Shown here piece after piece: positions 12,960 through 25,163 of a stretch of DNA of 64,000 bases. The DNA comes from Cunninghamia lanceolata (taxonomy: Eukaryota > Streptophyta > Pinopsida > Cupressales > Cupressaceae). The DNA lies in assembly GCA_027924645.1 (NCBI GenBank), contig BSBN01000809.1, positions 45,600,001 to 45,664,000 on the forward strand, written 5' to 3'. Both the position numbers and the translations under genes were made by a program. Every line of letters begins with the position of its first letter. The first letter of the stretch is position 1. The notes under the pieces were generated by a model. That model did not search any database. It worked only from the letters and a program-made list of their open reading frames with translations, and was not told the origin of the DNA.

Positions 12960-13990
12960 CACACTTATGTGTATTGGACAGCATGTCTAGAAGAGATCCA
13001 ATCATAGCCATGGCATATGCTGCTTTGTTTTGTATCCTTGGGATCTATTCAAAGGTGATAGTGTCAAAATACTTCTTGAAATCATCAACCATTACCTTGT
13101 ATGGAAGGAGTTTCTCATCTTTTGTTTGATACTCGTCTAAGACCTGTCTGATAACTAATTGAGAATCACCAAAATCATGTAGCTGTTTCATAGCCCATTG
13201 TACTGCCATGCATAATCCTGTGATTAAAGCTTGAACATATTTTGCTATGTTGTTGGTACATAGAAATGCAATTCTGTATGATTTCGGGATACAATCTCCT
13301 TGAGGGGTAACAAATAATATCCCTGCTCCTAATCTATGTTGTGTATAAGATCCATCAAAATATATTTTCCACAGTGTTGGCGAAGTTAGATTGAATAATT
13401 CTTCATCAGGGAACTCTAGATGTATTGGATGAATATCTGTGACAAGTGATGCGGCTAATTGATCAGCGATAACTTGTCCTTTTATGGCCTTTCGATCCAC
13501 ATATTGTATGTCATATTCACTTAAGATCATAACCCATTTTTCTAATCTTCTCATGAGGATTGCTTTGGAGAGAAGATATTTGAGTGGATCAACGTTGGAT
13601 ATGAGCTTTGTTGTTTGGTTTAACATATAATGTCACAACTTTTGGGAAGCAAACACCAATACTAAACATGTTTTTTTCCATAGGTGAATAGTTAAGTTCA
13701 TATCCCACAAGAGTTCTTCTGATATAGTATATGGCTTGTTCTTTTCCTAAATCATCATGCTAAGCTAGAAGGGCACCCAATGTTGTTGATGTTGAAGAGC
13801 AATAGTGGTCGATCCAATAAAGGAGGTACTAACACAGGAGGTGTTGCTAGATATTCTTTGATTTTGTCAAAGGCCTGTTGACATTTTTCATCCCACTTAA
13901 AAGGTTCACCCTTGCAAAGGAGATGTTGAAAAGGATGACACTTATTTGCCAGTTGTGAGATAAATCTGTGAATGGATTGTAATCTTCCTT
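12960..13990 (-). pseudogene. B1 RNase H and second, archaeal-type RNase H
   Basis: The first RNase H is eroded (13441-13990; ends YVDRKAIKGQVIADQLA). The second (13045-13440) reads IYFDGSYTQHRLGAGILF, then NNIAKYVQALITGL and FGDSQLVIRQVLDE. This second domain is the archaeal-type RNase H characteristic of the Tat lineage. Its middle acidic residue, Glu in B2 (NNIVEYEAL), is Lys here (NNIAKYVQAL), so the site should be inactive. Confidence 0.88.
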
Positions 13991-14840
13991 GTAGATTATG
14001 AAGCTACTTCAGATTTGATGGTGGAGGCATTTCCATGATAGCTTTTACTTTGTCAGGATCTACTTTAATTCCTTGTCGAGATACAATATATCCCAATAAT
14101 TTACCAGATGTTACACCAAATACACATTTCTTTGGGTTCAGTCTAACTTGATATTTCTCTAGTCGATCAAAGATTTGTGCTAATACCTATAGATGCTCTT
14201 CTCTTGTCTTGGATTTTCCTAGAATATCTTTGACGTAATCTTCCATGATAGTGTGGAAAAAATCATGGAAAATAACTATCATGGCTCATTGATAAGTAGT
14301 TCCAGCATTCTTGAGACCAAAAGGCATTACAACCCAACAGTATGTACCCCATGGACAAATGAATGATGTTTTGTCTTGATCTTCCTCTGATATTCTAATT
14401 TGGTTATATCCTGAGAATCCATCCATCAAGGAGGGCATTTCATGTCCAACTGTGAGATCTACACTGTTGTCTATGCTTGGTAGTGGAAAGTCATCTTTAG
14501 GGCATGCTTTATTGAGATTTCTGAAATCTTTGCAACAACGAATTCGTCCATCAGGTTTTCCTATAGGTACCAACTTTGAAACCCATTCTGGATAATCAAT
14601 AGGCCTTATGAACTTTGCTTCTAATAGCTTTTGAATCTCTACCTTGACGGAAAGAGCTATTTGTGGATGCATTTTATGTAGTTTTTGTTTGACAGGTTTT
14701 GCATTAGGAGATACTGCTAAATGATGTACCACAAGTGATGGATCTAGACCTGGCATGTCAGCATAAGTCCATGCAAAATTGATATCTCTTTTTATGAAGA
14801 ATGTTGTGAAATTTCTTCTTTCCTGCTCTGATAGTGATGC
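13990..14840 (-). pseudogene. B1 reverse transcriptase, catalytic site mutated
   Basis: RT motifs: PLVVHHLAVSP-type start (SLVVHHLAVSPNAKPVKQKL), KFIRPIDYPEWVSKLVPIGK, FRNLNKACPKDDFPLPSID, MDGFSGYNQIRISEEDQDKT, VVMPFGLKNAGTTYQ. The catalytic YVDD reads YVKD near 14230-14245 (MEDYVKDIL), replacing an essential Asp. Several stops follow. The upstream frame 14286-15032 is the longest intact piece and includes the pre-RT linker. Confidence 0.9.
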
Positions 14841-14999
14841 TGCCAAATTTGTAATCTTCAGATTCTGCTCTATGCCTAAGTTCATGTCTTGAGATTTTTC
14901 AACTAGCACTGTTGATTTTTCATGGTAATCAGTGGTGACTGGAAGATCAAATCCCCCATCCTTAGGTGCCTCAAGGAGGTTTTCACCCTCAGATACATC

Positions 15000-16845
15000 C
15001 TTTATTTTTACTTTTTCATTGTCAAGAGGCATCTTTTAGTTTTCACCTAGTGACCTATCTTTTTTTATTCTATTTATTTCACTTTTGCGACTGAAGGATT
15101 TGATGCTTCTGCCAAAATATGCTAGTTTAGGGAGATCCATCATGAAACCTGCTTTATGATCACCCAATGGAATGCCTTGTCATAAGCCCATGAATTCAGC
15201 AATAGCTTCGTCATTTTCAAATGTGTCCAATATAGGTGCCCCTTATTGGTCCCAATCGACGAGGTTAGGATATATGAGTGAAAGGGTAATAGATGAAGGG
15301 TCTTGGCTAGAGGCAATGGAAATCATGAAGATGGAGGTTTATTGAAAAAGGTCAGTGATATGGAGGGAGGAATTGTTGATGGTATCTGAATTAGAAGTCC
15401 CTCCTATCAAAGAATGTCTGGTTTCCATATAGTAAATACACTTAATGTCTTTGGAAGGTGGTACCTCCAGCTGAAAGCCAAGGCCTTGCTTGTTAAACTT
15501 CTTAGACACAACAATAGGTTCAATAGGTCCTTGTTCCTATGATCCCAATCTACCATGTCCTTTGTAGCCCATGTTCTTAATGATGCGGAACCCATTGTTA
15601 GATCTCTCCACTTCAATTTGTACTTGATCGTTCTCATCATAGAATATCCAAGAATTAATGTCATCAATGTCTTCATCATCAAGGAATTAACCTTTAATAA
15701 ATATTGTAGGGGGAGCTTTTATAACAGCTGCGGATGAAGATGCTTTGGATGTAGAAGGTTTTCCATGAGATTTGGGAGACAAGGGAAGAGTTCCAACACA
15801 ACAAGATTCTTGCAATGTGTACTCACCTGGACCACATTCAGTGTACTTGATACGAAGATTTGTAGTGGCATTGCTAGATGATAGCTTGAGTAGGGCGGAT
15901 GGATCTACATAAGATGAAGATGGCTATGCTTCGGTGTTGATAGGAATGTGGTTAGGGCTTTGATATTTATCTTGAAAAGCATGACAAAACTCAAATGGAT
16001 TAGGATCAACATGGATAGTAACTTCAACACCATTATGTGGAAATTTGAGACATTGATGGTATGTAGAAGGAACTACTTTGAGGGCATGGATCTATGGGCG
16101 GCCAAGGATGACGTTGTACGGAAGCTCAATATCAAGGACTTGACAATGGGTGCCAGTAGTGACTAGACCAACTTGAATGAAAGTAATGACCTTGGAAGTG
16201 TCAACATCTTTCTTCGAATATCCCAATTGTTTTATTAGTTTTAAGGAACATATATTAAGACTAGCTACACCATCCACTAAGATTCATTTGATATGGTGTT
16301 GGTTAACAGATACTTCTATGTGGAGGGCTTCATTATGTGATGGGTTGATAGATGGTTGAAGATCTTTATCAGAGAAAGTTAGATGGCAAGGGACTGCAAT
16401 GCTAGCTACCATAGATTGGAATTGTGTGGTATCGATATTATTGGGCATCGAGGATTCTTCTAATGCTTTATCAAGGATAGCCTTGTGGACGGGGGATATG
16501 CGAAGCAATTCAAGGATGGAGATATGTGTAGGTGTTTTGCCAAGGTGATCAAGGATATTATAGCTAGAGGATGGTCGAGGAGGATTGATAGGTGCTCCTT
16601 GAATGGTAACACAGCCTCTTCTAGTGGTTATAGCACAATTGGGTGCTTTGCCTTGGATAGTAATGGTAGAAATACGGGCTTGGTCAATGCGGCCAATCAT
16701 GGATGACTCATAATTGTAATGGATGGCATTCCCAGTATGAGGGTTACTTGGTTTGTCATGAGATGGAAGTGGATTCTTGAAAGCATCTAAATCATAGTTT
16801 GATGTCGATTGTTGTGTAGGTTGTGATGTTGGAGGTGTGATTTTG
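15000..16845 (-). pseudogene. B1 end of gag, aspartic protease, G-patch-like segment and linker
   Basis: The segment 16500-16845 matches the late gag of B2 (CAITTRRGCVTIQGAP). Next is the protease, with ISILELLRISP upstream and active site MDGVASLNIC (16092-16277), where B2 has VDGGASLNIC. About 17 residues present in B2 after KVIT are deleted. VILGRPW closes the domain. A G-patch-like stretch follows near 15560 (NMGYKGHGRLGS), then the acidic linker to RT. Gag is cut at 16845 by A2. Not functional. Confidence 0.85.
16841..16845. repeat. A2 target-site duplication, left copy
   Basis: ttttg just left of the A2 LTR. The right copy at 25159-25163 reads tttta, one base different. In the pre-insertion sequence the fourth T and the G are the terminal TG of the element C LTR. 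Confidence 0.7.
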
Positions 16846-18637
16846 TGATGTAGAGCCACATAGTAAAAGCTTATAAATAGGGTGAAAACCCCATTAAACC
16901 CACCAAATAGCTAAAATCCTGACATACAGCATGTATGTCTAAAACCTGTCAGTATCATCATATTTTCTCTGCCGACTGATATCCTCCTGCAGACAAACCT
17001 TTGATCTTTCACCTGTTAGCAGCATCATCATATTCGGTGAACACAATTATCCTCCTGATGATCACCATTCACCTTACCACCAAACTCCATCCGCAGCATC
17101 ATGATGTTCGGCATCAGCAGGATATGAAATATTGAGTTCTTCCCAAATATCCTGATGACGACAACCTCATGCACCTCTCTTCAGATGCTTACGTCACCCC
17201 GATATTTGACCCACTTACACCACCAGCGTCAAGATGTAACTTATCGAGTCATATTTGAAACATCCTGATGACAATGTTCAACTTTATGCACATGATGAAT
17301 ATTCCACCGAATATTCCTCCCACGATCCACTTCAGCGAACACTTCGCACTAATCACCCCAATATCCTACGCCTATGCCAAACACTTGTCGGTAAGATAAA
17401 CTTTATCAGGTGATATTTGGGAATGTCCTTATGACGATGACGTCACATGCACTTCTACTTCCTCTGGTGTTGATGTCACCCAGATATTTGACTCATTTAC
17501 ATTCTTCGTAGCATGATATGAATTGTCAGGTTATACTCTTATATCCTAATGATGATCTGGATGATCCTCGGCTACCCGATATTCAAACAAGAGATGATCC
17601 TCCTCCTTTCTTTGGCAAATGTGACTTTGACTCGCCGTTGACCCGTTTCTTTGTACCTTCACCTGCGTGTATGCTCCAGCATACAACAACGATATGCGAA
17701 TGATGGATACCCACAAAATGATGATCTTGACAATGATATATACAGGAAATATATATCCAACCTATATCATCCTGATGCCTTCAAACATGCATTTTCCCTA
17801 AGTTTCAAGACCTAATCTAGGTAGCAATAAGCGCATATATGCAGATGTGATATACACAGTTTGTAATGTCGCATGCAGATGCTGCATATCTGTCAAATGC
17901 ATAAAAACTCTCAGAACTTCACAATCTCACATAGAAAACATGATGATTGGGCTGGATCATCACCTGAGCAATTCAAACTTAGAATTTGTCCTCCTAAACC
18001 CTAGCACATGAGGATGCTAGGATAACTCACAGCATGCTACTAACTGATCCCACAAACATGAAATGCATAAATAGAAAAACAAAAATGCAAACTAAACTAC
18101 TGTACATGTCCATTCCACTGATTCAAAGAATCAACCGGTGGAAGGGTTGAATGAATCCATTCACCTGTAACCAAAAAGGATCAATATACACAAAGCTTGT
18201 AAACCAGACAATTGAAACCAAATGGGATCTCTTACTTTCAGATTAGAATTGCATGCAGTTCTCACAGTCCCACTATGTTACAATACTCTATTCAATCTCA
18301 AAAAGACAATACCTCAATGAACTATCAGTTGTATCTACTCTCTAGTCTACTCTCTCTAAAACCAACTGATCTAGGGCATAAATAGCAACTCCTTGTGAGT
18401 ACTACCAACTCGATTCCCAGTGGCTGGGAGACTTCCAAGCAGCTAGGAGGAGACAGCTAAGACAGTTGTTATAACAAACTTCTAACTAACCTGCACATCC
18501 TCCTAGATGGATCTAAAACAGAAGAATTTGTCCAATGGACCTTATTACATCAAGAAGTCAAACATGCTAAAAATAGACTTGTCCTGACATGCTAAAAATA
18601 AACTTATGTCCAGTTTTGGAGGGGTGCTCCTGCACCA
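16846..18637 (-). repeat. A2 3' LTR (left copy)
   Basis: From tgatgtagagccac to gctcctgcacca. Nearly identical along its length to 23364-25158. Includes an internal degenerate duplication of about 280 bp (17130-17720). The frame at 17518-17703 lies inside the LTR and recurs in the other copy; I do not consider it a gene. Confidence 0.93.
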
Positions 18638-19990
18638 TACTCCCCATAAGAAGAAATCTCAAGTCCACTTAAGATGAGAGTAGGTAGATCTACACCATGT
18701 TTCTGGATCTGCTCTTCAGTCATCCACACTGCTTCTGAATTAGGTTTGCCCTGCCAAGCTACTAGATTTTTCAAATAGTGTTTGTTCCAGGTCTTCTTGA
18801 TCACTCTTGTGTCCAAAACCTTCTACAACTGTGGTGGATCATGCTTTGGAATGTCATCAGCTACTGTATCCTGTAGGAGTTCCTATTCTTCATTTGGATT
18901 ATGCTGGTATGGAGTTAAATCACATACATTGAATATCGGTGATAAACCAAGATCTGGAGGGAGTTGTATCTCATAAGCATTATGTCCATGCTTTCTCAAA
19001 ATCTGACATGGTCCAATCTTCCGCGGCATGAGTTTAGTGTATTTTCCCTTAGGAAGTCTTTCCTGCTTCAAATGAACCCATACTAAATATCCAACATCAA
19101 ACTGTACATCCTTCTTCTTTCTATCAGCATATTCTTTATACTTCAAGTAGTTTGTTGTAGCTGGGTCTTTACTTGATCATGAACCTCTTTTATGGCTTCT
19201 GCAAAAGCTTCTCCCTCTGCACTAATAGGGTTTGCTACAGGTAGATCTCTCAATTCCAAAATTCCTCTTGGATGCATACCATACACTATCTAAAAAGGTG
19301 ATTTCCCTATACTCTTATTGACAGTATCATTATAGGAAAATTCGGCCTGAGATAGGACATTATCCCACTTTTCTCCATGTTGTTTTGTTAACCATTTGAG
19401 CAAATTCCCTAAGGAATGATTAACTACTTCAGTTTGTCCATCCGTTTGAGGATGATATGCAGATGAAAAAGACAAATTTGTGCCTAGTTTCTTCCAAAGA
19501 GTTCTCCAGAAGTGACCAATAAACTTCACATCCCTATCTGACACCATGCTCAATGGCAATCCATGTATTTTGACAATTTCCTTGAAAAACACATCTGCAA
19601 TGTATTAAGCATCAGTAGTGGTCTTGCATGGCAAGAAATGTGCCATTTTGCTGAATCTGTCCACTACAATAAAAACACTGTCAAATCCTTTCCTTGTCCT
19701 TGGTAAACCCAAGACAAAATCCATACTTATGCTTTCCCATGGTCTGGAGGGAATGGGTAAAAGCTGATATAGACCTGCATTAGTTGATCTCCCTTTTGCT
19801 TTCTGACATATCACACATGTCTCTACAAACTTTCTAACATCTGATTATAACTTAGGCCAAAAATAATGTCTTCTAACAAGATCAAGAATCTTATCCAAAC
19901 CAAAATGACCTGCCATAGCTCCACAATGTTTCTCTTTAACGATGTTCAACCTCATAGAACACCTTGGAATACACAATTGCTCACCTTTGA
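18604..19990 (-). pseudogene. A2 integrase with chromodomain
   Basis: Core: [19 protein letters not shown] (first Asp), MVSDRDVKFIGHFW (second Asp), TDGQTEVVNHSLGN (Glu), all readable (19290-19814). Zinc region: CxxC as MICQKAKG near 19800, with the upstream part broken near 19850-19990. The C-terminal barrel is KIGPCQILRKHGHNAYEI (18883-19146). The chromodomain reads HYLKNLVAWQGKPNSEAVW (18604-18816), with a frameshift before it near 18830-18890. The last roughly 11 codons run into the LTR and stop at 18604. Similar to the A1 integrase in order and length. Confidence 0.9.
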
Positions 19991-20003
19991 ACAGCAATCC
20001 ATC

Positions 20004-21474
20004 CTAGATCAGAAATTCAGAGAACTTAGCATGATATTTATCTCCAAAAGAAGTACATACCTGATATATCTCTCCAAAATCTTCATTAGCATCATACATT
20101 GTCTTCAATGAATCAATTCCAACACTCTCCAACTGAATCTGGTTGACTGTTAGAGCTCTCCTGCTCAAGGCATCTGCTACCTTATTCTTGACTCCTTTCT
20201 TATGCTTCAATGTAAAAGTAAAAGCTTGTAAGGTTTCTACCCATTTCATGTGTCTGTGGTTCAGCTTTTCCTGGCTGTTTATGAAATTCAGAGCCTAATT
20301 ATCTGTGAATACTATGAATTCTTTTGGTATCAAGTAATGCCTCCATTTCTTGAGTGACTGGACTAAAGCATACATTTCCAAATCATATGATGAATACCTC
20401 TTTTTAGCATCATTGAGCTTCTCACTGAAAAATGCAATTGGCCTTCCTTCTTGGCTGAGTACTGCTCCAATGGCCATGTGACTAGCATCACATTCTACCT
20501 GAAAGATCTTGTTAAAGTCTGGAAGTGCAAGGACTGGCTGCTGTGCCACCTTCTTCTTCAATGTTTCAAAAGAATCATCTGCTTCCTTAGTCCAAGAAAA
20601 TCTACACTTCTATCATCCTTTTATAGTATCAAGCATGGGTGCACAAATATGACTAAACCCTCTTATAAACTTCCTATAGAAGGTTGCTAATCCATGGAAA
20701 CTTCTGACATCATTCATAGTCCTTGGAGTTGGCCAAGACAATATGGCACTTACCTTCTCCTTATCCATTTACAACTTTCCTTGGGAAATGACAAAACCCA
20801 AATAGGTGATCTCCTCTTGCATGAACAAACACTTGTCCAAATTGATCATCAGCTACTCTTCATGTAACCTCTTGAGAACCAAATCTATATGTCTGAGATG
20901 TTCTTCCTTTGTGTTGCTAAAAATCAGAATGTCATCTAGATATACTATGACAAACTTACCCATGAATTCTCTCAAAACCTCATTCATCAACCTCATAAAA
21001 GTACTAGGTGCATTAGACAAACCAAAAGGCATAACTTTCCACTTGTATAACCCTTCATTGGGTTTGAATGCTGTTTTCCATTCATCTCCTGGCCTAATCC
21101 TGATCTGATGATAACCACTCTTCAAATCTATTTTTGTAAAATACTTAGCACCTCCCAAACAGTCAAGTAAATCGTCTATCCTAGGGATTGGAAACCTATA
21201 CCTGATTGTGATCTTATTAATAGCCCTAGAATCTATGTAAAGTCTCCAAGTGCCTTCTTTCTTTGGTGCTAGTACAGCTGGTACTGCACATGGACTTAAA
21301 CTTTTACCAATCAGACCTGTGTCTAACAATTCCTCAATTTGTCTTGCTACTTCTGCATTCTATTCTGGAGTTATCTTATATGCTACTTTGTTTGGAAGTG
21401 TAGATCCTGGGATTAGATCTATGCAATGGCTGATATCCCTTACAGGTGGTAGGGATCTTGGCATTCCATCATAA
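20004..21474 (-). pseudogene. A2 reverse transcriptase and RNase H
   Basis: RT (20853-21329): [67 protein letters not shown], and intact [15 protein letters not shown]. Broken by stops near 20620-20850. RNase H (20295-20561): VECDASHMAIGAVLSQEG, KRYSSYDLEMYALVQSL, and FTDN near 20300 followed by a stop. The end of the domain reads KVADALSRR (20004-20249). This is the best preserved RT of the four in the window. Confidence 0.92.
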
Positions 21475-21479
21475 ATGAT

Positions 21480-22172
21480 ACCTTTATACTTATCCAATAG
21501 CTCTTGGACAGCTGGGTCTATGAACCTCTGCTTCTTCTCTTTCTTGACTTCTTGCTGCTGTTCTTTATTCACTGCCATACATGGAATTAGGGCATATGCA
21601 ACTGCACCTTCTGTTGCTACTTCTTTCATGAACTGTTTTCCTTCCATCAGCATTACCTTCACCTCTTTTCCTTTGGATTTCTCCTCCTTCTTTGTTAATG
21701 GTAGTAACTCTGTCACCTTACCATCCTTAGTGATTGTATAGGTGTTTCTAACACCATCATGGCATGCCTTCAAGTCATATTGCCATGGTGTACCAAATAA
21801 AAGATTGCAAGCATCCATCTTGGTAATGTCAAACAACAACCTATCTTTATATGCTCCAATATGAAATTCTACCCAAGCCTGTTCTTCTACAACTATTTGC
21901 TAACCTTGGGTAAGCCATGAGACCTTATATGGGGATGGGTGAGGTAATCTTCTAAGCTTAAGCTTTGTTACCATTTCATCAGATACAGAATTTTCAGTAG
22001 AATCAGAATCAATTAAAACTTTACATGCCTTACCTCCTGCTTTGCAAATGGTTCTGAAAAGAGACTTTCTTTGTGGGGGTTCTTTGTCAGGTACCTTCAT
22101 GGTAGTCATTGTTCTCCTCATCATCAGAGATTCTCCACTCTTTGGATATCCATAATTGTCAGGAGCATTCAT
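21480..22172 (-). pseudogene. A2 aspartic protease and spacer to RT
   Basis: The frame at 21900-22172 carries the protease with FRTICKAGGKACKVLIDSDS. The catalytic triad should be DSG; here the Gly is Asp (DSDS), which would disturb the active-site loop. A stop at about 21900 separates it from 21360-21839, which holds DACNLLFGTPWQYD, the conserved end of the domain, and then a Lys-rich spacer leading to CIDLIPGSTLPNKVAYK before RT. Confidence 0.85.
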
Positions 22173-22249
22173 ACTCTGAAAAGCATTAGAGCCTGTTGCA
22201 CTTTGACTATTAGGTTCTTGGATCAGATTCGTTCTCCTTTCTCCTGTTG

Positions 22250-23310
22250 AGCTTGTTGCCTTTTCTGGACATCTGCTGGCTATATGGCCTTCTTTGTTAT
22301 AGTTATAACATCTGATAGATCCTCTGCCCTGGGATCTTCCTCTGAAAGGTCTTCTGCCTCTGAAGTTTCCTTGCTGGTTGTAACTTTCTCTCTAGCTTTG
22401 ACTATTATTTCCATTGCTATTGTCATGACTGGATTCTCCTTGATATCCATGTCCATGTCCTCTGCCTTTGAAAGGACCTCTTCCACCTCTTTTCTATTTA
22501 CCTCTTCCTCTATTGTTCTGTTCTTGTCTTCTCTTTAACTTCTCTTCCACCTTCAATGCTAACTGAAAATATTTCTGAACTGTATCTAGATTATGCAAAT
22601 TCAAGTTTCCTGAATGTTGAACCTCAGTCCATTAAGGTATCTAGCTACCTTTTCTTCCTCACTCTCTTTGACCTTTGTCTTCACACAAAGTTTCATGAAT
22701 TCCTCTGTATATGAGCTGACATCTAGCTCCTTCTGCTTCAGGTTTTGCTTCCTCTTGTGTAATTGGATACTGTAATCCAATGGAACACAAGCTTCCTTCA
22801 CTAAAGCCATCATCTTCTTCCATGTAGCAACTCTATGCTTTCCTTCTTGTACTCTGTCATCTTAGACAAAATTCCACCATGTCAATGCAGCTTCTTTCAT
22901 CTTTGATTAGGCTATCTTCACTCTCTTTTGTTCTGGTATCTCCTCTGTCTCAAAGAAATTAGTTAGGGAGTCTATCCACTCCATCACTGAATCAGGTTCC
23001 ATCTTTTCTGTAACACTGGCAAATCCAGTTTCACATCCATGGTTCTCCTCTCCATGGCTTTGAGGGCGTTCAATAGTGGCCTCTGGTCTATAGGAACAAC
23101 CTCCTCATTCCACCTAGGGATCTCTTCTTCTTCCCTATCTTCTTCTCTACCAGAACCTACTCTATTCCTAAACTTCTCCAACTCATCCTTCAGCTCCTGA
23201 TTCTGAGCCTTCATAGCCTTGCTCTTGGCAATCTGCTTCTTTACCAGAACTGCCAAATCAGCGTTGGCCATTTTTGGTGGGAACTCTGATGTCCCTTCTT
23301 CATCTGACAT
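22250..23310 (-). pseudogene. A2 gag with altered zinc knuckle
   Basis: Start at 23310 (MSDEEGTSEFPPKMANADLA), followed by a Lys/Glu-rich probable coiled coil (about residues 20-55) and an acidic tract. A frameshift near 22990 leads into the Ty3-type gag core: EWIDSLTNFFETEE, ALTWWNF, YTEEFMKLCVK, KVARYLNGLRFNIQ (22601-22813). A Gly/Asp-rich region leads to the knuckle near 22300-22270, reading CYNYNKEGHIASRC: the second Cys is Tyr, so zinc binding is doubtful. The start is chosen because it follows the primer site closely and gives an acidic leader like A1. Confidence 0.87.
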
Positions 23311-23349
23311 CTTGCTATCTTAAATCTTCCCCAAAAGATTCAACCTTTT

Positions 23350-23360
23350 CTCTGATACCA
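23350..23360 (-). other. A2 primer-binding site
   Basis: The minus strand reads TGGTATCAGAG, three bases from the LTR end at 23364. It fits the plant initiator-Met tRNA primer site exactly over this length. Confidence 0.88.
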
Positions 23361-23363
23361 CTA

Positions 23364-25158
23364 TGATGTAGAGCCACACAGCAAAAGCTTATAAATAGGG
23401 TGAAAACCCCATTAAACCCACCAAATAGCTAAAATCCTGACATACAACATGTATGTCTAAAACCTATCAGCATCATCATATTTTCTCTGCCGACCGATAT
23501 CCTCCTGCAGACAAACCTTCGATCTTTCGCATGTCAGCAACATCATCATATTCAGTGAACACAATTATCCTCCTGACAATCACTATTCACCTTATCGCCA
23601 AACTCCATCCACAGCATCATGATGTTTGGCATCAGCAGGATATGAAATATCAGGTTCTTCCCAAATATCCTGATGACGACAACCTCATGCACCTCTCTTC
23701 GGATGCTTACATCACCCCGATATTTGACCCACTTACACCACCAGCATCAGGATGTAACTTATTGGGTCATATTTGAAAGATCCTGATGACGATGCTCAAC
23801 TTTATGCACACGATGAATATTCCACCGAATATTCCTCCTGCGATCCACTTCAGCGAACACTTCGCATTGATCACCCTGATATCCTACACTTATGCCAAAC
23901 ACTTGTCGTCAGTAAGATAAACTTTATCGGGTGATATTTGGGAATGTCCTGATGAAGATGACATCACATGCACTTCTACTTCCTCTGGTGTCGACATCAC
24001 CTGGATATTTGACTCATTTACATTCTCCGCAGCATGATATGAATTATCGGGTTATACTCTTATATCCTGATGATGATCTAGATGATCCTCAGCTACCCAA
24101 TATTCAAACAAGAGATGATCCTCCTTTCTTTGGCAAATGTGACTTTGACTCACCATTGACCTTTTTCTTTGTACCTTTGCCTGCGTGTATGCTCCAACAT
24201 ACAACAACGATATGCGGATGATGGATACCCACAAAATGATGATCCTAACGATGATATATACAGGAAATATATATCCAACCTATATCATCCTGATGCCTTC
24301 AAAACATGCATTTTCCCTAAGTTTCAAGACCCGATCCGGGTAGCGATAAGCGCATATATGCAGATGTGATATACACAGTCTGTAATGTCACATGCAGATG
24401 TTGTATATCCGTCAAATGCATAATAACTCTCAGAACTTCACAATCTCACATAGAAAACATGATAATTGGGCCGGACCATCACCTAAGCAATTCAAACTTA
24501 GAATTTGTCCTCCTAAACCCTAGCACATGAGGATGCTAAGATAACTCACAGCATGCTACTAACTAATCCCACAAACATGAAATGCATAAACAAAAAAACA
24601 AAAATGCAAACTAAACTACTATACATGTCCATTCCACCAATTCAGAGAATCAACTAGTGGAAGGGTTGAATGAATCCATTCACCTGTAACCAAAAAGGAT
24701 CAATATACACAAAGCTTGTAAACTAGACAATTGAAACCAAATGGGATCTCTTACTTTCAGATTAGAATTGCATGCAGATCTCACAGTCCCACTGTGTTAT
24801 AGTACTCTATTCAATCTCAAAAACACAATACCTCAATGAACTATCAATTGTATCTACTCTCTAGTCTACTCTCTCTAAAACCAATTGATCTAGGGCATAA
24901 ATAACAACTTCTCGCGAGTACTACCAACTCAATTCCCAGTGGCTGGGAGACTTCCAAGTGACTGGGAGGAGACAACTAAGACAGTTGTTATAACAAACTT
25001 CTAACTAACCTGTACATCCTCCTAGATGGATCTAAAATAGAAGAATTTGTCCAATGGACCTTATTACATCAAGAAGTCAAACATGCTAAAAATAGACTTA
25101 TGTCCTAACATGCTAAAAATAGACTTATGTCCAGTTTTGCAGGGGTGCTCCTACACCA
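23364..25158 (-). repeat. A2 5' LTR (right copy)
   Basis: Same ends as the left copy. Differences I see are mostly transitions, for example ccgactgatat against ccgaccgatat, in line with loss of methylated CpG. The frames at 23453-23776 and 23931-24221 lie inside it and are not genes. Confidence 0.93.
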
Positions 25159-25163
25159 TTTTA
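25159..25163. repeat. A2 target-site duplication, right copy
   Basis: tttta, paired with ttttg at 16841-16845. Its last two bases occupy the place of the TG that opens the C LTR (compare tgtttagtgg at 31996). Confidence 0.65.

Larger units (their letters stand above)
8723..16845 (-). mobile_element. Tat-lineage Ty3/gypsy element B1, left part only
   Basis: Has one LTR (8723-9578), a polypurine tract, a long non-coding 3' region, then minus-strand integrase, archaeal-type RNase H, RNase H, RT, protease and the end of gag up to 16845, where A2 starts. Two RNase H domains mark the Tat/Ogre branch. Compared with B2 it lacks about 3.3 kb after the LTR (the PMD gene). Gag N-terminus, leader and 5' LTR are not found in the window. 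Its active sites are degraded more than those of B2. Confidence 0.9.
16846..25158 (-). mobile_element. Chromovirus-type Ty3/gypsy retrotransposon A2, complete structure
   Basis: LTRs 16846-18637 (1792 bp) and 23364-25158 (1795 bp) share the same ends. Inside, on the minus strand: gag, protease, RT, RNase H, integrase, chromodomain, with a Met-tRNA primer site at 23350-23360. Flanking 5-bp sequences ttttg and tttta fit a target-site duplication. Structure matches A1, but the LTRs are unrelated in length and largely in sequence, so it is a different family of the same branch. Coding frames carry frameshifts, a damaged protease triad and a damaged zinc knuckle. Confidence 0.93.

Noticed and set aside
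23453..24221. Plus-strand frames of 96-107 codons
   Set aside because: Inside the A2 LTR and matched in the other LTR with stops; not genes.
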